Part shown: in pieces, positions 61,529 through 64,000 of the stretch
Position numbering within the stretch: position 1 is the first letter of the stretch
How the letters are laid out: each line of letters starts with the position of its first letter
Assembly: GCA_900102385.1 (NCBI GenBank)
Contig: FNBQ01000004.1
Location: 62,001-126,000, forward strand
Direction of reading: 5' to 3'
Length of the DNA stretch: 64,000 nt
Origin: Bacteroidales bacterium KHT7
GTDB taxonomy: Bacteria; Bacteroidota; Bacteroidia; Bacteroidales; Bacteroidaceae
Program-made: the position numbers and the translations under genes
The notes under the pieces: model-generated
What the model was told of the DNA's origin: nothing
The model's database searches: none
The model's input: only the letters and a program-made list of their open reading frames with translations

Positions 61529-63577
61529 ATGCAGAAAGGTAATATTGGAGTTACAACCGAGAACATCTTCCCGGTCATCAAAAAATTCTTATATAGCGAT
61601 CACGAAATCTTCCTTCGCGAAATTGTATCAAACGCAGTAGATGCAACACAGAAACTGAAGACTCTAGCTGCAAAAGGCGAGTTTAACGGCGAACTGGGCG
61701 ACCTTACCGTTCACGTTTCGCTTGGCGAGGGCACAATAACCATCAGCGACCGCGGTATCGGTATGACCGAGGAGGAGATTGACAAATATATCAACCAGAT
61801 TGCATTCTCTGGCGCAACAGACTTCCTCGACAAGTACAAGGACGATGCAAATGCCATCATCGGTCACTTCGGACTCGGTTTCTACTCTTCATTCATGGTA
61901 AGCAAGAAGGTAGAAATCATAACAAAGAGCTGGAAAGAAGGCAGCAAGGCTGTAAAATGGAGCTGCGACGGCTCGCCTGAATTCACCCTCGAAGAGGCAG
62001 ACAAGAGCGAGCGTGGTACGGATATCGTTCTCTACGTTGACGATGACTGCAAGGAGTTCCTCGAGAAGAACAAGATTCAGGAACTTCTGAACAAATACTG
62101 CAAGTTCCTCGCCATCCCTGTTGCATTCGGCAAGAAGACCGAATGGAAGGACGGCAAGCAGGTTGAAACTGCCGAGGACAACGTGATAAACAATACAACT
62201 CCAATCTGGACAAAGAAGCCAAGCGAACTCGAGGACAAGGACTACATCAACTTCTACCACGAGCTCTACCCTATGGCTGACGACCCTCTGTTCTGGATTC
62301 ACCTTAACGTAGACTATCCGTTCAACCTCACCGGAGTACTCTACTTCCCTAAGATCAAGAGCAACTTCGACCTTCAGAAGAACAAGATTCAGCTTTATTG
62401 CAATCAGGTTTATGTTACCGACAGCGTAGAGGGCATCGTTCCTGAGTTCCTCACACTGCTGCACGGCGTTATCGACTCTCCGGACATTCCGCTTAACGTG
62501 AGCCGAAGCTATCTTCAGAGCGACGCAAACGTAAAGAAGATTTCTTCTTACATCAGCAAGAAGGTAAGCGACCGCCTGAGCAGCATCTTCAAGAACAACC
62601 GCACAGAGTTCGAGGAGAAGTGGGACGACATCAAGATCTTCATCCACTACGGAATGTTGAGCGAGGATGCGTTCTACGACAAGGCAAGCAAGTTCGCCCT
62701 CTTCAAGGATACCGAGGGCAAGTTCTTCACTTACGAGGATTACGCAACTCTTGTAAAGGGCAACCAGACCGACAAGAACGGCGATGTTGTATATCTGTAC
62801 TCAAACAACAAGGACGACCAGTACAGTTACATCGAGGCTGCAAAGAACAAGGGATACAGCGTATTGCTGATGGACGGTCAACTCGATGTTGCCCTCATCT
62901 CTATGCTGGAGCGCAAACTGGAGAAGACTCACTTTACTCGCGTAGACGGCGATGTTGTTGATAAACTCATCGTTAAGGACGACAACGCAAACAACAATCT
63001 CGACTTTGCCAAGTCATCAATTCTCTCTTCAATCTTCAAGAGCCAGATGCCAAAGATCGACAAGACTGAATTCAATATCGAGGCTCAGGGCATGGGCGAA
63101 AACGCTACTCCTGTAATGATTACTCAGAGCGAGTACATGCGCCGTATGAAAGAGATGGCAAACATCCAGCAGGGCATGGCATTCTATGGCGAGATGCCTA
63201 CAATGTACAACATCGTGCTCAACAGCGACCACGCCCTCATCAAGGGAATCCTTAGCGACAGCGAGGCAAACACAAGCGCAGCCATCTCTCCTATCGAGGC
63301 AGAAATCACTTCGCTCAACGACAAGCGCAAGAGCCTTGAAAAGGCAAAGGTGGGCAAGAAAGACGAGGAAATCCCTCAGGCCGACAAGGATGCTCTTGCC
63401 GATGTAACAAAGAAACTCGACGATGAGCGCAAGAAGAAGGAAGAGGTTTATGCAAACTACGCAAAGGGCAATCAGATTGTACACCAGCTCATCGACCTTG
63501 CATTGCTGCAAAACGGCATGCTGAAGGGTGAGGCTCTGAACAACTTCGTAAAGCGAAGCGTAGAACTGATAAAATAA
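61529..63577 (+). CDS. htpG: Hsp90-family molecular chaperone HtpG
   Basis: A 682-residue Hsp90. The GHKL ATPase domain has LREIVSNAVDA (about residues 30-40, Glu and Asn), DRGIGMT (about 79-85) and GHFGLGFYS (about 111-119). The middle domain begins near 230 with TTPIWTKKPSEL, and YLQSDANVKKISSYISKKV is typical. The C-terminal dimerisation domain is complete. An unusual charged insertion (about residues 595-640, rich in Lys/Glu/Asp) lies in the C-terminal domain. Confidence 0.97.
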   Translation: MQKGNIGVTTENIFPVIKKFLYSDHEIFLREIVSNAVDATQKLKTLAAKGEFNGELGDLTVHVSLGEGTITISDRGIGMTEEEIDKYINQIAFSGATDFLDKYKDDANAIIGHFGLGFYSSFMVSKKVEIITKSWKEGSKAVKWSCDGSPEFTLEEADKSERGTDIVLYVDDDCKEFLEKNKIQELLNKYCKFLAIPVAFGKKTEWKDGKQVETAEDNVINNTTPIWTKKPSELEDKDYINFYHELYPMADDPLFWIHLNVDYPFNLTGVLYFPKIKSNFDLQKNKIQLYCNQVYVTDSVEGIVPEFLTLLHGVIDSPDIPLNVSRSYLQSDANVKKISSYISKKVSDRLSSIFKNNRTEFEEKWDDIKIFIHYGMLSEDAFYDKASKFALFKDTEGKFFTYEDYATLVKGNQTDKNGDVVYLYSNNKDDQYSYIEAAKNKGYSVLLMDGQLDVALISMLERKLEKTHFTRVDGDVVDKLIVKDDNANNNLDFAKSSILSSIFKSQMPKIDKTEFNIEAQGMGENATPVMITQSEYMRRMKEMANIQQGMAFYGEMPTMYNIVLNSDHALIKGILSDSEANTSAAISPIEAEITSLNDKRKSLEKAKVGKKDEEIPQADKDALADVTKKLDDERKKKEEVYANYAKGNQIVHQLIDLALLQNGMLKGEALNNFVKRSVELIK

Positions 63578-63607
63578 CATCAGAATCAGCATAATTGACA
63601 TAAGACA

Positions 63608-63645
63608 GAATCCTGCAAGTCGTGTAAAACTTGCAGGATTTTTTT
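63608..63645 (+). terminator. Terminator after htpG
   Basis: AATCCTGCAAGT with ACTTGCAGGATT stem followed by seven T. Confidence 0.92.
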
Positions 63646-63709
63646 CTTCAAAAACTCACACAATCTGTTCTATAACGGAGCACATACAACAGACATTCAA
63701 TAAATTAAC

Positions 63710-63718
63710 TATCTTTGC
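63710..63718 (+). promoter_or_regulatory. -7 box for the metallophosphoesterase gene
   Basis: TATCTTTGC, perfect consensus, 45 bases before the start. Confidence 0.6.
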
Positions 63719-63763
63719 AACACTATCATTTTTAACCAAAACCATATAACGACTTTTTAACAG

Positions 63764-64000
63764 ATGAAACATCATTTACTTTTGCTGACGATGCTTCTCG
63801 CCTCGTGCAGCGATGTCTTCGACATTCATCCTTACGACGTGAATTTCAAAGGCGAGAAGAGCATCAACGAACATCAGATTGAGAAAATTGAAAACCAAAT
63901 CGGAGACAAAGACACTCTGCGCGTGGCTTTTATCAGCGACACACACACTTGGTACACCGAAACGAAAGCCGGGGTTGCAGCCCTTAACAAGCGCACGGAC
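63764..64000 (+). CDS. Metallophosphoesterase-type lipoprotein (cut by the window end)
   Basis: The first 79 residues are visible. A lipoprotein signal (MKHHLLLLTMLLASC, Cys15) precedes a linker and the start of a calcineurin-like phosphoesterase domain, RVAFISDTHTWY (about residues 53-64), whose Asp-x-His is the first metal-binding motif. The remainder lies outside the window. Confidence 0.75.
   Translation, partial: MKHHLLLLTMLLASCSDVFDIHPYDVNFKGEKSINEHQIEKIENQIGDKDTLRVAFISDTHTWYTETKAGVAALNKRTD

Overview
The window looks like a chromosome segment from a Bacteroidales bacterium, most likely a gut or rumen Prevotella-type organism. Evidence: many start sites sit behind the Bacteroidetes -7 promoter box TAnnTTTGC; purine-rich Shine-Dalgarno sites are mostly absent; the gene content (GH2, GH9, GH95 and GH97 glycosidases, an S46 dipeptidyl peptidase, DUF1460, DUF4369 and DUF4248 proteins) is typical of that order. 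No rRNA, intact tRNA, CRISPR array or IS transposase was seen.

Layout. 1-3.9 kb: transketolase and a GH9 lipoprotein. 4.1-6.2 kb: an unrecognised two-gene operon. 6.5-9.6 kb: an AT-rich membrane-anchored KAP-type NTPase, a likely acquired defence-type gene. 10.2-16.5 kb: a compact phage- or satellite-like element with no capsid genes and no visible integrase. It holds two small ORFs, a candidate origin (inverted 8-bp iterons around an AT-rich core), a DUF3987 protein, a CHC2/Toprim primase, a DUF4248 protein, two short RNAs behind near-identical 65-bp promoters, then a hypothetical gene and a lysis-like trio (small membrane protein, DUF5675 protein, and a lipoprotein with a C-terminal membrane segment like a unimolecular spanin).

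16.7-28.1 kb: ordinary metabolism (acyl-CoA synthetase, DUF1460, riboflavin synthase, Fe-alcohol dehydrogenase, large GH2), then an AraC regulator diverging from a pyridoxamine-oxidase-like gene, a tiny winged-helix protein and a glutathione peroxidase lipoprotein. The 3' end of the GH2 gene and its terminator recur as a 130-bp remnant at 28.1 kb. 28.3-35.7 kb: a type I restriction-modification operon hsdM-hsdS-fic-hsdR on the minus strand. 36.0-37.6 kb: a candidate secreted toxin with an adjacent immunity-type gene. 38.3-51.8 kb: S46 peptidase, DUF4369 lipoprotein, a minus-strand glycan-related set (GH95, GH97, DUF6057-like membrane protein, TolB/PD40-like lipoprotein with a CxxCH site), DUF2207 and LemA, and a PrsW-type protease. 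51.8-56.0 kb: a second restriction-modification system, with an HNH nuclease and a fused cytosine-C5/adenine-N6 methyltransferase behind a structured 5' region. 57.1-64 kb: MATE transporter, small membrane protein, DivIC/FtsB-like protein, dnaX, htpG and the start of a metallophosphoesterase lipoprotein.

Two repeat classes cut across the map: a ~220-bp palindrome-rich REP-like element in two copies (14.3 and 37.7 kb), and at least six intergenic arrays whose unit sequence differs but whose period is always 11 bp. All functional statements come from reading the sequence and recalling family motifs; no database search was run.
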